64,000 nt of DNA from Sapria himalayana (Eukaryota; Streptophyta; Magnoliopsida; Malpighiales; Rafflesiaceae): positions 3,334,314 to 3,398,313 of the forward strand of contig JAREIK010001332.1 of assembly GCA_029783825.1 (NCBI GenBank), written 5' to 3'. Position 1 is the first letter of the stretch. Each line of letters opens with the position of its first letter. Made by a program: the position numbers and the translations under genes. Under the pieces are notes generated by a model that worked only from the letters and a program-made list of their open reading frames with translations, ran no database searches and had not been told where the DNA came from. Positions 1 to 12,229 of this stretch are shown here, in pieces.

Positions 1-720
1 TCTCTTGGCATACAAGATTATTCTCATCCTTAGATTGTCACTACTAAGGATGATCTCCTAGTAGTTATCCTCTTGGTATCTTACCACCAAAGTCACACAT
101 TATTTCATTCATAGGTCAATCAAATGTCTCCTCCTTTTAGATAATATGTTAACTATCTTTAATGGTTACATCAAATATGTACTTATATTCTTTGACCCCT
201 AATATCTTGAAGATATGAGATGATATGGTAATAAATATATTTATATTTTTAACTTCATAAGAATCATACTCGTGATAATTAACATATGTCTTCTCATGAA
301 TCACATTTATGAAATTCATACAAGAGGAATTAACTCACATAGCTATCACCATCATATGAAATACTTCCTCTTGAGTGTGTCCCATGACTTATCTATTATG
401 ATCTATCATAACCAACACATGACTCTTATACTATGGTGAAACTCTTATATTAAACATTTTGCTTAACCCCCACATTACTCAAGGATAGTTCTTATAGAAT
501 ATGCATAATGGATTGGTCATAAGTATATTTGTACATTCAGCTTCATAAGCATCATAATTGTAATGATTAAACTTATCTCAATTTTAGATTTTTACACATA
601 GATTTATCTCATGTGCTAAAATTAGAAGGATTGCCAATTCCTTTTTACTGTACCATGGGAGTATGTCCCATGACATAAATGTCATCAACCATTGTGGCTA
701 ACACACTTATAACTATTAAA
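1..720. repeat. AT-rich dispersed repeat, diverged copy of 18,770-19,260
   Basis: No coding potential is seen. Several blocks align by eye in the same orientation with 18,770-19,260, for example GATTGTCACTA followed by AAGGATGAT near position 40 and again near 18,805, and the AACTTCATAAG / TACTTCATAAG segments near 260 and 19,015. Such a same-orientation pair about 18.8 kb apart could be two LTR or UTR fragments of an older element, or independent copies of one family. The left end is cut by the window edge. Confidence 0.4.
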
Positions 721-1139
721 TAATGAAAATCCCAAATTTAAATTCTAAATAACATCATATCAACATCCAAATAAAATATTAATGCAAACATAAACCATAT
801 TAAATCATATATCTATCATACAAAAATATAGCATATCAATCTTAGATTTCAATTTAGCCTAACATTGGGGAAAATTTTGCATGAGATATTTTGAGAATAT
901 CTTGTGGAATTGAAAGTTCCTAATAAAAGCCTAATTGCCTAAGTAAGATCTAAGTTACAAAACCTAAACCCTATCAAATATTCTTTGCATTCACCCTATA
1001 TTTGCTCCTAATTGGGAGTTGGAATTGTGTTGCCTAGGGTTTGTTGTTGATCTTGACTCAAAATTGTTTTCCCCTCTTCCTCTTTTACAAAAATCATCAA
1101 AAAGTACTACTTATATAATTTAGGAATCCATGTGATGTT

Positions 1140-2780
1140 TTAAGTTGGAAGACATGACACTAGCTTGAGGTTGTGACTTTCCTATCTCATCAAACTTTCT
1201 CTAAAGTACAAAAGCTATAGTGGCAATGAATGTTATGAATTAAGTAATTTCTCTCTAGAGCTTTAATTCATAATACTTGGAATAACCATGACTGAGACAA
1301 ATTCTTGATGAAACTAAATATCATGACACTAGAAATGGCGACAACTTTTATTATCTCTCTCTAGTAAAATATCACAGTACTGAGAATGACCATGACTGAT
1401 AAATCTACTACATAGAATGCAAAGTTATTACATTGGAAATGGTTATAACTAGAGTAATTACTCTCTGAAATACAAAGTCGAGACATTGAGATTGGTCATG
1501 ACTTTAGTATTTTTTTTCATTGGAGTACAAATTTGTGATGTTGAAAATGGCAATGACCAAAGTAAATGCTCCCTGGATTAATATGTCATGATATAAAATA
1601 ATGTCATGACTCAAAATATTTGGTATTTTTACCTTGTATTGAATAAGTTGTGGTTCAATAAATTACCATGACTGATTATACCAATGAGGTACTTCATACT
1701 TGGCTTATATGATGTGAAACAATGTCACGGCCATTGTGTATTTTAAATATAAAATGATCATAACTCCAAGAAAATATTATGGTCATGAAGGTTGTGTTGT
1801 ATAGTGAAAAGATTGTGATAACTCAATGGTGGAGTCATGATTTACAAAGATTGTCACGACTAGTTTTGTAGAGTTATGACTAAGAAAGAATGACATAACT
1901 ACTCGCTAAGACTTGGAAATTGTACCCAAGTCATAACATGGAAAATATCATCACTCTCTCTTGTTTATTTTCCTAAGCATTCACTCAACCAAATCAATCA
2001 ATTTATCCCCAAAATAACAATGGTTTTAGTAATATTCACTAAATTCCCTCAAAATACACATTAGTAAATTTTTTCTAATAAATACTCAAATATATATAAT
2101 CACAATAATAAATTGATACCAAGTCATCCACAATCTTTGGTACGTGGAGTATTGAATACAAAGTACATTGATATCCATTATTATTTCATTTGGCAGCAAG
2201 TTGACCATAGGTTAATTTTATTAGAGAAAATTAATATGAAAAAAATACCATTGATTACTTGAAAAAGGTTGTGAGTATGAAGAAGTTATAATGGTGTAGA
2301 AATGAGACTAGGATGATAAATAAGTATTCACAGAGTGGGAGACAGTTAGAATTAGCTCATACTTCAGAAGTTGCTACTAGAGTTATGAATATAGACTATG
2401 CTTTGGATTCATAACCTATTTTGTGAAGTTGTGTCTCAACTTATTCTATAATATGGTTTTTGATGTTGTGGCCTGATTTTGTGGCGTTATTATATTATTG
2501 TAGTCATGACATATTCTATGTTGTTGTGACTAGAGATTATACTGTAGAGTCACGACATGTATTATAAATTCATAACTCAAATTAAGCTATAACATGTATT
2601 ATGGTATTATGACTCTGTCTAGTGATCTCATGACCCTGTCTAATGGTATCACGACATCATTGTCATCATGACTTATTATGTTTTGTTATGATAGGCCGAC
2701 TTAAGGATTCAAGTTATGACCATATTTTATGATATCACAACATGAATGAAGTTGTGACATGAAAATATGATATCACAACT
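1140..2780. repeat. Degenerate TCATGAC-rich repeat block
   Basis: The motif TCATGAC or CATGACT, and its reverse-like variants, recurs every few tens of bases through this stretch, with recurring companions such as CTCTCTAG and GAAATGG. Units are too diverged for a clean period; about 60-70 bp is suggested between 1,250 and 1,600. The same words occur in the Athila-like LTRs at 10.4-10.6 kb and 15.6-15.9 kb, so this is probably decayed LTR material. No open frame of note. Confidence 0.4.
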
Positions 2781-3169
2781 TAGATCTTAAGTTGATATAT
2801 TTTTAATTTACTATATAAAGGCTTATAAATAAAATGTAAAAAGTGAGACAAAATTGTAAATTGATACATGTGATCTACTTTGCTGCAAAGCATGAGTTGA
2901 CATGAAACTTTTTTAGGGATTAATTCTTTCCCATCTAAAAAAATTAAACCATGGTCAAGGAATCCATGTACCAATTCCTAGTTTGGTATCGAAGTGAGGT
3001 CATGTTGAAAATCTAAAGATCTCCTTTATATCAAAAGTTATTGGGTAGTAGTACAATTTGGCCTCCTATTTTTTGTGAATCAGCAAGGTTTTGAATTATA
3101 TTTTCAAGGTACCTGAAATCCCAATATTCGGTATTAGATTTTAGGGATCCCTACCACTTATGATCTAAC

Positions 3170-3970
3170 ATTTGATCCCTACCACTTATGGTATCTTCTA
3201 TTAGAGTAATGCTAAGTTTGGCTACTAGCTTAGATTTAGAAATTGAACAACTCATTATGAAGATAATTTTTTATGCTGATATTAAGAAGACACTCTACTT
3301 AAGTCATCCCATGAGATTCTAAATAGAAGGAAATGAAAGTGTAATATGCAAGCTCAAAAAGAGTTTGTATGGTCTTGAATGAGCCTTTAAAAAGAAACAT
3401 AAGAAATTTTATTTATTCATAAAGTCTGACAATATTCAACACATATCTAATGATCACTATATATTTTTCAGTCATTAGTTAGTATGTGACATGATTATAT
3501 ATTTATTATATGTTGATCACATATTAATCATTAACCACAATATAGCACACATTGACAAGCTTCCAGGAGAGCAATTATTTCATGTTCAAAATACTAAATA
3601 TTCTTATGTATTTTGGTAATTTATGATGATGCATAGATATAGAACTAGAGATAATATGGATTGATTTTATGAATATGATATTTTTGTGAGTTTTGATCAA
3701 TAGTCATAAAATTAATAAGTTTTGTACGTGTTTAGCTGAGGGGATAGATCATTGAGTCTCACATAGTTTTGGAAGTAATTCTTGATTAAAACTCTGCCGA
3801 ATCTGTTGAGGCAATTCTTGTATGTCATGAGTCCTAACAATAAAATTATAATACTATGCAATATATTCTTAGTGGCTATGATATTATCATGGAGTCCTAA
3901 CAATACTAATCTTGGGAAATTTAAATGGTTGCGACAATAATCTTCTATTGCAACAACTAAGTATCCCACT
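3170..3970 (+). pseudogene. Ty1/copia reverse transcriptase and RNase H fragment
   Basis: Conceptual translation of 3,190-3,570 gives a run typical of Tnt1-like copia RT: SSIRVMLSLATSLDLEIEQ, then a run ending KKTLYLSHP, then VICKLKKSLYGLE, and MIIYLLYVDHILI in place of the catalytic YVDD motif. Stops and frame changes interrupt it, and the second catalytic aspartate is a histidine. Around 3,870-3,970 a weaker SW.S....SSIATT pattern resembles the end of copia RNase H. No gag, integrase or LTR can be tied to it. It is a dead fragment; the family assignment is reasonably safe, the RNase H part less so. Confidence 0.7.
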
Positions 3971-3979
3971 AATTATCAA

Positions 3980-4388
3980 GATCATGGCCAAGTCATGTGT
4001 CACAATTTTATCTTTAAAATAGTTTTGTAGTCTTAAGTCAAAGTTAATGCCTTTCTACAAAGCCATGACTTTTGAGCTACAAAAAATTATTTGCTACAAG
4101 TATCATGCCGGAGCTACTAAAATTATTCAAAGTCATGACTCTTGAGATACTAAATATTATATGAGATGTTACTCAAGTGTGGTCATTTCCAAGGCTATGA
4201 ATCATATACACTCAAGCAAATTGCTAATACTACAACATCCTCGCAACACCATGAAAATATAATATATAATAGAAAAGAAGACAATATTGTGGCCACAGAA
4301 CACCACTAATACTTGAAAGATATGAAGAAAAGATAATGTGTTGCGACCATTTCCATGTGCCATGACTATGGCCAGCACATAAGAGACA
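3980..4388. repeat. Probable LTR fragment related to the Athila-like LTRs
   Basis: This stretch contains repeated AGTCATGACT words and the phrase TTGCGACCATTTCCATGTGCCATGAC, which in broken form resembles TTGCAACCACATCCAAGTGCCAC at 10,320 and TGGCCACTTTCCAATGCTATGAC at 15,675. It may be the displaced beginning of the 5' LTR of the element at 10-18 kb, separated from it by the MITE at 4,389 and the chromovirus at 5,055. That reconstruction is inference. Confidence 0.35.
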
Positions 4389-4955
4389 TAGAGATGTCAA
4401 CTAGGCCAGGCAGCCTAAGCATAACATGGTTCATCCATGCCTAGCCTAACATAGCATAGTATAGAATTGTGCCTAGCTTTGGACCATGCTATCCCATGGC
4501 ATGGTTCATGTCGTGTTCGGTTGGCATGAGTCATGCCTTATGCCAGGCTAGGTATTACCCATGTGCCTAACCTAGTGACACATTTCACTAGGTCGGGGAC
4601 CCGGGACTATCTATGGGTCACATGTTAAGTCCTGTTAGGTGATCACCCAATGAGATGGGTTATTCTTTAAAAAAAGATCTGGCTTACATGGCCAATTGCA
4701 ATTGGCTGGCCACATAAGCCATCCACTAGTTGTGTTTTCATGCAACAGGTTCTACAGGGATGGTCTCACATGGTCCAGCATGGCATTGTACTTTGCCATG
4801 CCACCATGTTGTGCTAGGCCAACCAACTGGTTCCCATGCAATGCCAAGCACGACACAGAAATCATACCATGTCATGTCTAGAATGGCATGATGGCACAGA
4901 TGTGCCTCACTCAAATGGGCCATGTTGGCACGACATGGCCCATTATACACCTCTA
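4389..4955. mobile_element. GC-rich hAT-like MITE, TAGAGRTGTCAA family
   Basis: The element opens with TAGAGATGTCAACTAGGCC and closes with GGCCCATTATACACCTCTA, an imperfect inverted terminal repeat. The interior is much richer in G+C than the surroundings and full of GGCATG / CATGCC words. No transposase is encoded; open frames inside it run in several frames and both strands, which is what GC-rich non-coding DNA gives. The flanking eight bases (AAGAGACA and AAAAGGCC) agree at five positions, so the target duplication is decayed at best. Related copies occur at 16.07, 48.23, 48.94, 50.99, 52.06, 62.20 and probably 63.64 kb. Confidence 0.75.
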
Positions 4956-5054
4956 AAAAGGCCTTCTTAGCACCATAATTATTTCTCAACACTACAACCA
5001 TATAAAACATAAGAAAAAGCATTGACAATTCTATGAATGTTACATAGTGTTACA

Positions 5055-5436
5055 TGTCACACTACTACCTATGGAGAGCCCGTGAAGCTTCTAGAAAAAT
5101 GAAGAAACTTTTTTTCCATGTAAAGTATAAAAGGTACTAAAAAATTAACATATTTATAATATTTCAAGGCTCTAGAGGATTATAAAATGTCTAGAACCTT
5201 CCAAGTGTCTAGACACATCCATTGAAATATATAAAAGGGAAGATAACTTCATTTGTAAACTACCAAACTATAATCTTGTTTCTCTAAGTTATAATTTTCT
5301 TTTCTTTAGAGTATTCTTTTAAGTTTTCCTTGCTTCTAACTATTGATAAAATCTAAGTATAAATTACAAGGAAAGCAAGAGAATGACTTAGTAGCATCCA
5401 AGGGGTGAGTTCTAAGTGTCATGAAGGAGCTTAGCA
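5055..5436 (+). repeat. 5' LTR of Ty3/gypsy chromovirus
   Basis: Begins TGTCAC and aligns over its whole length with 9,814-10,189: TATGGAGAGCC, AAGCTTCTAGAAA, AGGCTCTAGAGGATT, AGAACCTTCCAAG, TATAAAAG (TATA-like, near 5,230), CTTGCTTCTAAC, AAGCAAGAG, GGGGTGAGTT and AAGTGTCATG occur in the same order in both. The end is uncertain by some tens of bases; shared sequence stops at GGAGCTTA. A tRNA-Met-like primer binding site (TGGTATCAACTGC) follows at about 5,459. Confidence 0.75.
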
Positions 5437-5731
5437 AAATTACTAAGTCTGTGATGATTGGTATCAACTGCATGTGTGAAGTAGCTCAAAAGAAATAATG
5501 GTAAGATCTCATGTATAGAATGTTTTTAATGATGTTCAAGGAAGAGACATTGACCCTCCCCTCCAAGGGTAAGGGAAAAAAGGACAAGTTGCATGATCTT
5601 TTCACAAGCTTAGATAGTCGAATGAATAGGCTAAAGATAGCTATGACATACATCAAAGAGGGAATGGACCTCATGTAGCAAAGCTTGATGAATGTTGTGA
5701 AAGATCTAATGTACAGATCCAAGACCTTCAA

Positions 5732-6600
5732 GTGGGAATGCAAAGCTCGATAATTCTAATGGTATCATATGAGGATTTCATGAGGGTCCTAGACATGCTA
5801 GCTAGCTTGGAGTCAAGAGTGAAAATCCTGACTAAGCATGAAAAGGAACTTAGACAAGAGGTGATAATTTATAAGGTAGGATTATCAACACAAGTGATAG
5901 CCACCCATGAGGCATCGAGAGTGGAGGTACCAAAGCCACACACTTTAGGGGACATTGAGATACCAAGGAATTAGACAATTACTTATAGCACATGGAAAGA
6001 TACTTTAAGGAAATTATACTAACTGATGAGGCAACAAAGGTATGCATCACTACTCTTTATCTCAAAACTATGGTGAGATAGAAGATTCATAGAGATGAAA
6101 AGGGGGATGTGCACATTAGATACTTGGGTTGACTTCAAGAAAGAAATCAAGAAATAATTTTATCTAAAATATATGGCATTATGGCACATAAAAAGATGAA
6201 ATATCTTAGATATATGAGGTTAATTTGTGACTCTGTTAAGGAGTTCTCTTTCCTAATGCTTGAGGCTTCTGATATGAGGGAGGAGAAATTATTCTTAAAC
6301 TTTATGAATGACATGCATGGTTGGAATAAATAAAAGCTAAGTCAATGAGATTTCAAAGACTTAGCAACTATTATGGTAGAAGTAGAGTCACTCATGAATT
6401 TTTAAAAGGGGGACTCATCTCAAGCCAAACCACCATTCAAGAGTAATTATACTAAAGGTGGGGAAAAGAATGTGCCCAAAAATTATATTACTAGAGAAGG
6501 ATTAAGTGTGACCTCTACTAACAGAGAGTGGAAGAGTTGATACAAGCATAAAGATTTCAAGCCAACAATCAATTATTTTCTATGTGATGGAACAAATTGT
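5732..6600 (+). pseudogene. Chromovirus gag (broken)
   Basis: The first open part reads DMLASLESRVKILTKHE, a coiled-coil-like stretch, followed by SRVEVPKPHTLGD, which corresponds to the start of the gag capsid domain in plant chromoviruses. After a stop at 5,972 the homology continues in pieces: MERYFKEI, LTDEAT and WFDFKKEIK-like words, then KGDSSQAKPP near 6,410. A zinc-knuckle relic (FLCDGTNCAL) sits near 6,580. The role was RNA packaging and particle assembly. Several stops and frame changes make it non-functional. Confidence 0.65.
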
Positions 6601-6769
6601 GCTCTTTCGAATGTTTCTAGAGAAAGGTTCTCAATACTATAAATAAGAGGGAGATCGAGCAAGAGGGTAATGATGCACACATATGATTCTGTAGTTGTTG
6701 AATGCTTTCAAGATCAAGATAGCCAAGGAGCAATCTTGAAGTATAGGACTTGTATGTGGAGGCCAAGGT

Positions 6770-7150
6770 AAATGGAATATTAATCAAAGTGATGATTAAT
6801 ACAAGTGTCACACATAACTTTTTCTCAGAGGATGATGTAAGGAGACTCAAGCTCCAAACATCTAAGGTGATAGGTTGGCTCAAAGAAGTCAACTCCACTA
6901 CCAAGCTATCATAAGGAATAGCTCATGGGTTAATGATGAAGATTAAACCATCAGAATGCAAGATTGACTTATCAATAGCAACCATGGATGACTTTAAGGT
7001 GATAATCAAAATGTATTTTTTATGGCAGATAAATATTGTTCTCTTACCTTTTATATGCTTATGCTTGATGGCTAATTTATAAAATGAGGCACCATGTATG
7101 ATTCTCACAATTATCAAAGATAAAGCTAAGACTCATATAATATCAACTAT
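6770..7150 (+). pseudogene. Chromovirus aspartic protease (broken)
   Basis: Translation across 6,780-7,080 gives VMINTSVTHNFFSEDDVRRLKL, then WLKEVNS and ATMDDFKV, the usual order for retropepsin of plant gypsy elements. The catalytic DTGA motif has become NTSV, losing the active-site aspartate, and there are stops downstream. This confirms that the polyprotein is dead independently of the stops. Confidence 0.6.
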
Positions 7151-7182
7151 ATAATTAAAGAGGAGGTTTAAAAAATAATGAG

Positions 7183-8560
7183 ATGACTTACTTGGAAGCT
7201 CTTAAAGAAGACATGAATGATTCTATTAGATATTTTATGCCATTGGAAGTCAATAAGATATTGTGTGAGTTCAAAGATATAATACCATTGGAGTTCTTCA
7301 AAAACTTCCACCAAGGAGAGAGGAAAATTACAAATTTGAGTTGGAGTCAGAAACCAAACCCCATGCCATGGTGCCCTTTAGGCCCCTAGAATTGGAGGAG
7401 TTAAGAAGGAAACTAAAGGAGTTATTTGATGTTGGATTCATTCAACTATCCAAGGTCCAATATAGTGCACTGGTATTATTCCAAAAATACATGATGGTAC
7501 TCTATGGATGTGCATTGATTATTGGGCACTCAATAATGTGATGATAAAGAATAAATATTTTATTCATCTTATTGATGATCTATTTGACCAACTTGGTAGA
7601 ATAAAATATTTCAATAAGTTGGATTTGTGATTAAGGTACTATAAGGTGAGGATAATTGAAGGGGATGAATCAAAAATAATGCTTGTGGCGAGATATAACT
7701 CTTATGAATTTCTAGTGATACTTTTTGGTCTTGCTAATATACCTGCTATATTCTACATATTAATATAATAATATATACCACTTTTTTCTAGATAAGTTTG
7801 TGGTGGTATATCTAGATGATATTGTCATATCTAGAAACACATTGGAAGAGCTTCTTGATCATTTAAAAAAAGTATTTTGGTTATTAAGGTAGAATGAACT
7901 ATATATAAAGAAGAAGAAATATCCCTTTTCTTTAGAAGAAGTGGGATTCCTAGGGCATCACATTAAAAATGAAAAACTCATGATAGATGTGAGAACATGA
8001 CCAAGGCTATCCAAAAATTGGATCCCGCAACTAAGGTGCCATAATTAAGGGTTTTCCTAAGCATAGTTAACTATTAATGTCAATTCTTCAAAGAATATTC
8101 AGAAAGATTGGCTCCATTAACATATCTTCTCAAGAAGTGTAATGCATGGATATGGGATGAGAAGTGCTAGCAAGCCTTTGATGACATGAAGAAGGCTATA
8201 ATGGAGGAGCTAATGTTGACACTACCTAACCACACCAAGGTATCTGAGGTACACATTGATGCCTCTGAATTTGTTATTGGAGGGTTCTTATGTAGGAAAG
8301 ACACCCCATAGCTTTTGGAAGTCATAAACTCAATGATATGGAGAAGTAGTACATGATTTAAGGGAAAGAGATGATATTAATCATCCATTTCTTGTAGACA
8401 TGGAGACACTATCTACTAGGGTCATATTTCATAGTAAAGATGGATAACATTGCTACTGGTTACTTTTAGACCTAGAAGAAGGCCCAATCAAGCAAGGTTG
8501 CAAGACTTTCTAGCTAAGTTTGACTATACATTGGAGTATAAGCTAGGTATCACCAATCAT
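7183..8560 (+). pseudogene. Chromovirus reverse transcriptase and RNase H (broken)
   Basis: Recognisable in order: ELEELRRKLKELFDVGFIQ (about 7,386-7,445), CALII where RT has CIDYR, NKYFIHLIDDLFDQL, KLDL*LRYYKVRI-EGDE (about 7,617-7,665), FLVILFGLAN, VVVYLDDIVI with the catalytic YLDD intact (about 7,800-7,830), the EEVGFLGH block (7,935), then RNase H with EVHIDASEF (8,250). RT copies element RNA to DNA in the virus-like particle. At least half a dozen stops or frame changes separate these blocks. Confidence 0.8.
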
Positions 8561-8759
8561 GTGATTGATTAAGTCATAGAGCAGAGCTAGCATTTATGAC
8601 TAGCCAACCTCAAGGAGAGATGATGGATCTTAATAAAAAGGGGTTGGAACATGATCCAATGGAAAAAAGTCTTATTTCCCTAGCTCATGAGGGAAAGACA
8701 ATAATTTTGGATGGAGGATGGCCTATTGTACACAAATGAAAAGTAGTTTTATATACCTA

Positions 8760-9825
8760 AGTAGGGATGCATCAAAAAAAATCTCATCGAGAAGTGTCAA
8801 GACACTAAATAGGCTGGTCACCTAGAAAAATGATGCATGAGAGTCTTACTAGAGTTTGTCTACTATTGGCCAAAAATACAAGGTGATGTTAAAGCTTATG
8901 TGAAGACTTGTTTTATATGCCAACAAGACAAAGGGGAACAACATCATTCCAAAAAATTATTAGAGCCAATGCCTATAGTGGATCAACATTGAGAAAACAT
9001 CATCATGGGCTTTATTAGTGACTTGCCCAAATCTAAAAGACATGGATTGATCATAATGGGAGTACATCATTTCTCAAAGTATGCTACTTTCATTATATCC
9101 CCTAAGAATTGTATAGTAGAAAAGACAATCAGGTTATTCCTTAAGAACATTGTGAAATGTTGGGAGCTACCAAAATTTATCATGAGTGATCATGATCCAT
9201 GCTTCATTAGAAAAATTTAGTCACACCCTAGCTAGAGGGTACATAGAGAAGAGTCTAGTAGCCTACAAACTTGCTAAGTGATGGCCTGAACAGGATGACA
9301 TAACATACTCTCATACTTGGAGAAGGCTAATAGAAATTAGATGGAGTGGGCTAATAAGAAAAGGAGGCATGCTGAATTTTAAGTTAGAGACTTGGTACTT
9401 ATCAAGCTCATACCACAACAATTCAGTCCTTTCGAAAGGTGCATAAAGGACTTCTAAAAAAGTACGAAGTTACTTTTCTCATACTAAAATAGGTTTACAA
9501 GGTATCATACAAAGTTGAGCTACCACCATGGCTAAAAAATCATTTTGTTATTCATATTAGCAATATCAAGCCCTATCATGAAGATAAGAAGGATCTAGAC
9601 TGAAAAATTTCTAAGAGAGCACCTACAATAGTAGTGACATCTTATAATAAGGAGGTGAACTATATCATGGCTAATCAAAATATTAGAAAGATTAATTTTC
9701 AGGGACTACCAAGAAGTTAATCCAGCAATAACATTATGGTAGTTCCAAGAACAAATCAAGTAGCTTCAGGCAGAAGAATCAACAAGGATATCTGCATCAT
9801 TGATGAAGGAGAATGTCACTCCACC
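8760..9825 (+). pseudogene. Chromovirus integrase with internal deletion, plus chromodomain
   Basis: The N-terminal zinc-binding region survives as GHLEK ... YYWPKIQGDVKAYVKTC-ICQQDKGEQ (8,815-8,940). The core reads GFISDLPKSK, HHFSKYATFI and LPKFIMSDHDPCF (9,005-9,210) with the first two catalytic aspartate positions recognisable. At about 9,222 the frame jumps directly to KSLVAYKLAK-like sequence, so the part carrying the PQTDGQTERVN segment and the catalytic glutamate is missing. Further on come DLVLIKL, HHFVIHISNIKPYHED, and a chromodomain relic (YNKEVNYIMANQNIRK, 9,645) ending in FQEQIKQLQAEEST. Confidence 0.75.
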
Positions 9826-10189
9826 ACATATGGAGAGCCTGAGAAGCTTCTAGAAACATGGATAAACATTTCTTTCCAAGTAAAGTATTGAAGGTTCTAG
9901 AGAATAAAAGTATCAAAACCTTTTAAGACTCTAGAGGATTGTAAAGTATATAGAACCTTCCAAGATTCTACACACATCAATTGACATGTATAAAAGAAGA
10001 GGTGACCTCATTTGCAAACTATCAAGTAGTAATCTTCTTTCTTTGAGTTATACATTTTTTAGTGTTATTCTGCATTTTCTTTGCTTCTAACTTTTAGTTG
10101 AACCCAAGTATTACTTGCAAAGCAAGCAAGAGTCCGACTTAGCAATATTCGAGGGGTGAGTTTTTTAAGTGTCATGGGAGCTTATAACA
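9814..10189 (+). repeat. 3' LTR of Ty3/gypsy chromovirus
   Basis: Starts TGTCACTCCACCACATATG immediately after the end of the polyprotein homology, as expected for chromoviruses in which coding sequence runs close to the 3' LTR. Blocks match the 5' LTR in order; a TATA-like TATAAAAG is at 9,989. The two LTRs differ at many positions, so the insertion is old. The exact 3' end is uncertain. Confidence 0.75.
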
Positions 10190-10274
10190 TGATGACAAAT
10201 ACTTGAAGTTATTCACCATGTTATTCACCTTGTTATTCACATGATGACAAATACTATATCATGGCTGACTAACC

Positions 10275-12010
10275 ACAACATGATGACACACAGCTATATA
10301 ACAAAATGAGATACCTTGTTGCAACCACATCCAAGTGCCACAACCCTTTATGGATGACATGATGACAAATACTTGAAGCCGCAACTACTTCATTATATTA
10401 CAAATACATTAGGCCCAAATCATGATTATTTTCAGTATCATAACTTTGTGTTATAGAAAGATCAAGATACAGACTAGAGTCATAGCTATTTTCATTAGTC
10501 ACGACCTCAAGCCAAAGAGATAAAGGTCAAAATTATGACATTCTTCTGAAAGCTATGAAATCCTACTTAGAGTAATGCAAGGTTGCCCAAGTATAAAAGT
10601 AGAAGATAAAGAAATATTATACGACCTTTCATTTTCTTCATCTTCTCTCTCACACAACAAAAAAGCCATGAAAACTACTAAACCCTAGAGAACATTTTTG
10701 CACTTCCTAGGGGTTCTAAAAGTAATCAAGGAATATAAGATTAATGTTAATCCTTATAGTTAGGGGGCATAACTTTCAAACTCATCTTTTCTAAAGATGA
10801 ATTTGGAAATTTGTACCAAAGTAGTGTGATAAATGATATGAATTGTGTTTAAGTAAATTTAATTATATATGATATGAATTGTGTTTTTTATTAAAGAATG
10901 AATATGTTTGATTTATTTTATGTTATAAATATTGATGGATAGTGATTACATAGAACTTGAACTAGAATTTTGATTATTAGTAGGTTTATGTAAGATTATT
11001 ATGGTTGATAGTAGCAGATAAACCATGAGGCTCACTCATGCATATGATAGGAAGAAAGTGATAACTATATTGATTGTCATAAATGTGATAAACACATATA
11101 TTAAAACCTAAAATATGGGTCTATAAATAATCATGAATATGATGCTTACAAAGTTGAAAGTGCTAATTATTTTACATATCAATCAATTTACATATCTTAA
11201 AAGAACTAGTTCTTGATTGGGATGAATGTTATATATAATGTTCATCAAAGGAGTTCACCTCATCAATGATGAGGATAGTAATCGGCAACCCTTAGGATAT
11301 GTGTGACTATGTTTTGACTCACAAGGTAGTGATAGCCCTTATGAGTTAATTTGACTTATATGGTTCTTACCGATAAAACTTGAGACAATCATATATTATT
11401 TATGTGAGTATGACACTTATAAAACTGAAGGTACAAATACATACAACCCATGTTAATCATTAATCTTTTTGATGTTTGAGACCATAGAATAAGAGTGTGC
11501 TTATGAGATAACTATCAAGAGTAGTTGATAGAATTATCTAAAAGGTATGAGATTGTGAATGACTTTTGAGTAGAAATAAATTATTATCTTAATGGAAACA
11601 TATCAAAGAGATGACTACAAGGGGAGCCACCATTGGAATGAATTCAATTGTGAAACCACCTTGCATACTATTATGGCAAGAAGCCATTGTACGACACCCC
11701 AACTTTTATTCAATATCCAAGATAATATAAGTCAAACAACTTAAATATCATCACTTAGATTAAATGAATAAATCATAGACCTAAGATTATTTAACAATTA
11801 GAATATCCATTTTATTAAAAATGGGTTAACTCATTGTTAAATAACCAAACTACCAATACAATACATTTGAAATCAATATCTTGATAATAGTTCATTTTAT
11901 TAACTGTAAAACTCACACACTTGAGAATCTTAGTTGATGATATACTCTCATTAAAAAGCTTTTTGGACATCATCTAACCGATAAAATAAGGTAGCATAAT
12001 AAAGTTATAA
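10275..12010 (+). repeat. 5' LTR of Athila-like Ty3/gypsy element
   Basis: Aligns by eye with 15,625-18,345 once the solo LTR at 15,888-16,845 is removed. Shared landmarks in the same order: TTATAGAAAGATCAA, ACTAGAGTCATAG, CTCAAGCCAAAGAG, CTACTTAGAGTAAT, CTTCTTCTCTCTC-like, AAGCCATGAAAAC, CTAGGGGTTCC-like, GATATGAATTGTGTTT, AAAAGAACTAGTTCT, GAGGATAGTGATAA-like and TTAGTTGATGATATACTCTCATTA. Similarity ends at about 12,010. The start is approximate. A long LTR of roughly 1.7 kb is typical of the Athila lineage. Confidence 0.7.
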
Positions 12011-12229
12011 TAAGTTTTTAGCATCATTGTTGGAGATTATTTAATTTGGTTAGTTATTGACATTTTTATTCTTGTAAAACGAAAATCCCTTTTTAGTAGT
12101 TTAGATGGTATTGAGTTGTTAAATATTTCCAAATATAAAGGCTAAATCTTATTAACTTGTTTGAACATGAATGGTGGTATTTTGGCTTGTTTGTTTTATT
12201 TAATAACTATTTTCTTTTTTAGGCCCCTT

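Larger units (their letters stand above)
5055..10189 (+). mobile_element. Decayed Ty3/gypsy chromovirus, LTR to LTR
   Basis: Complete order LTR - primer site - gag - zinc knuckle - protease - RT - RNase H - integrase - chromodomain - LTR, all on the + strand. Both LTRs start TGTCAC and share long blocks. All coding parts contain stops and frameshifts, and integrase has an internal deletion, so it is dead. The flanking pentamers TTACA (5,050-5,054) and TAACA (10,185-10,189, if the LTR ends at GGAGCTTA) differ at one base and are a possible target duplication. The chromodomain after integrase places it among plant chromoviruses, most like Tekay/Del types. Confidence 0.8.

Noticed and set aside
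4696..5028. Open frames on both strands near 4.7-5.0 kb
   Set aside because: Artefacts of the GC-rich MITE at 4,389-4,955.
5459..5471. TGGTATCAACTGC and TGGTATCAAAGCA (52,881) as tRNA genes
   Set aside because: They are retroelement primer binding sites complementary to a tRNA 3' end; no cloverleaf can be drawn. No convincing tRNA, rRNA or snoRNA gene was found in the window.
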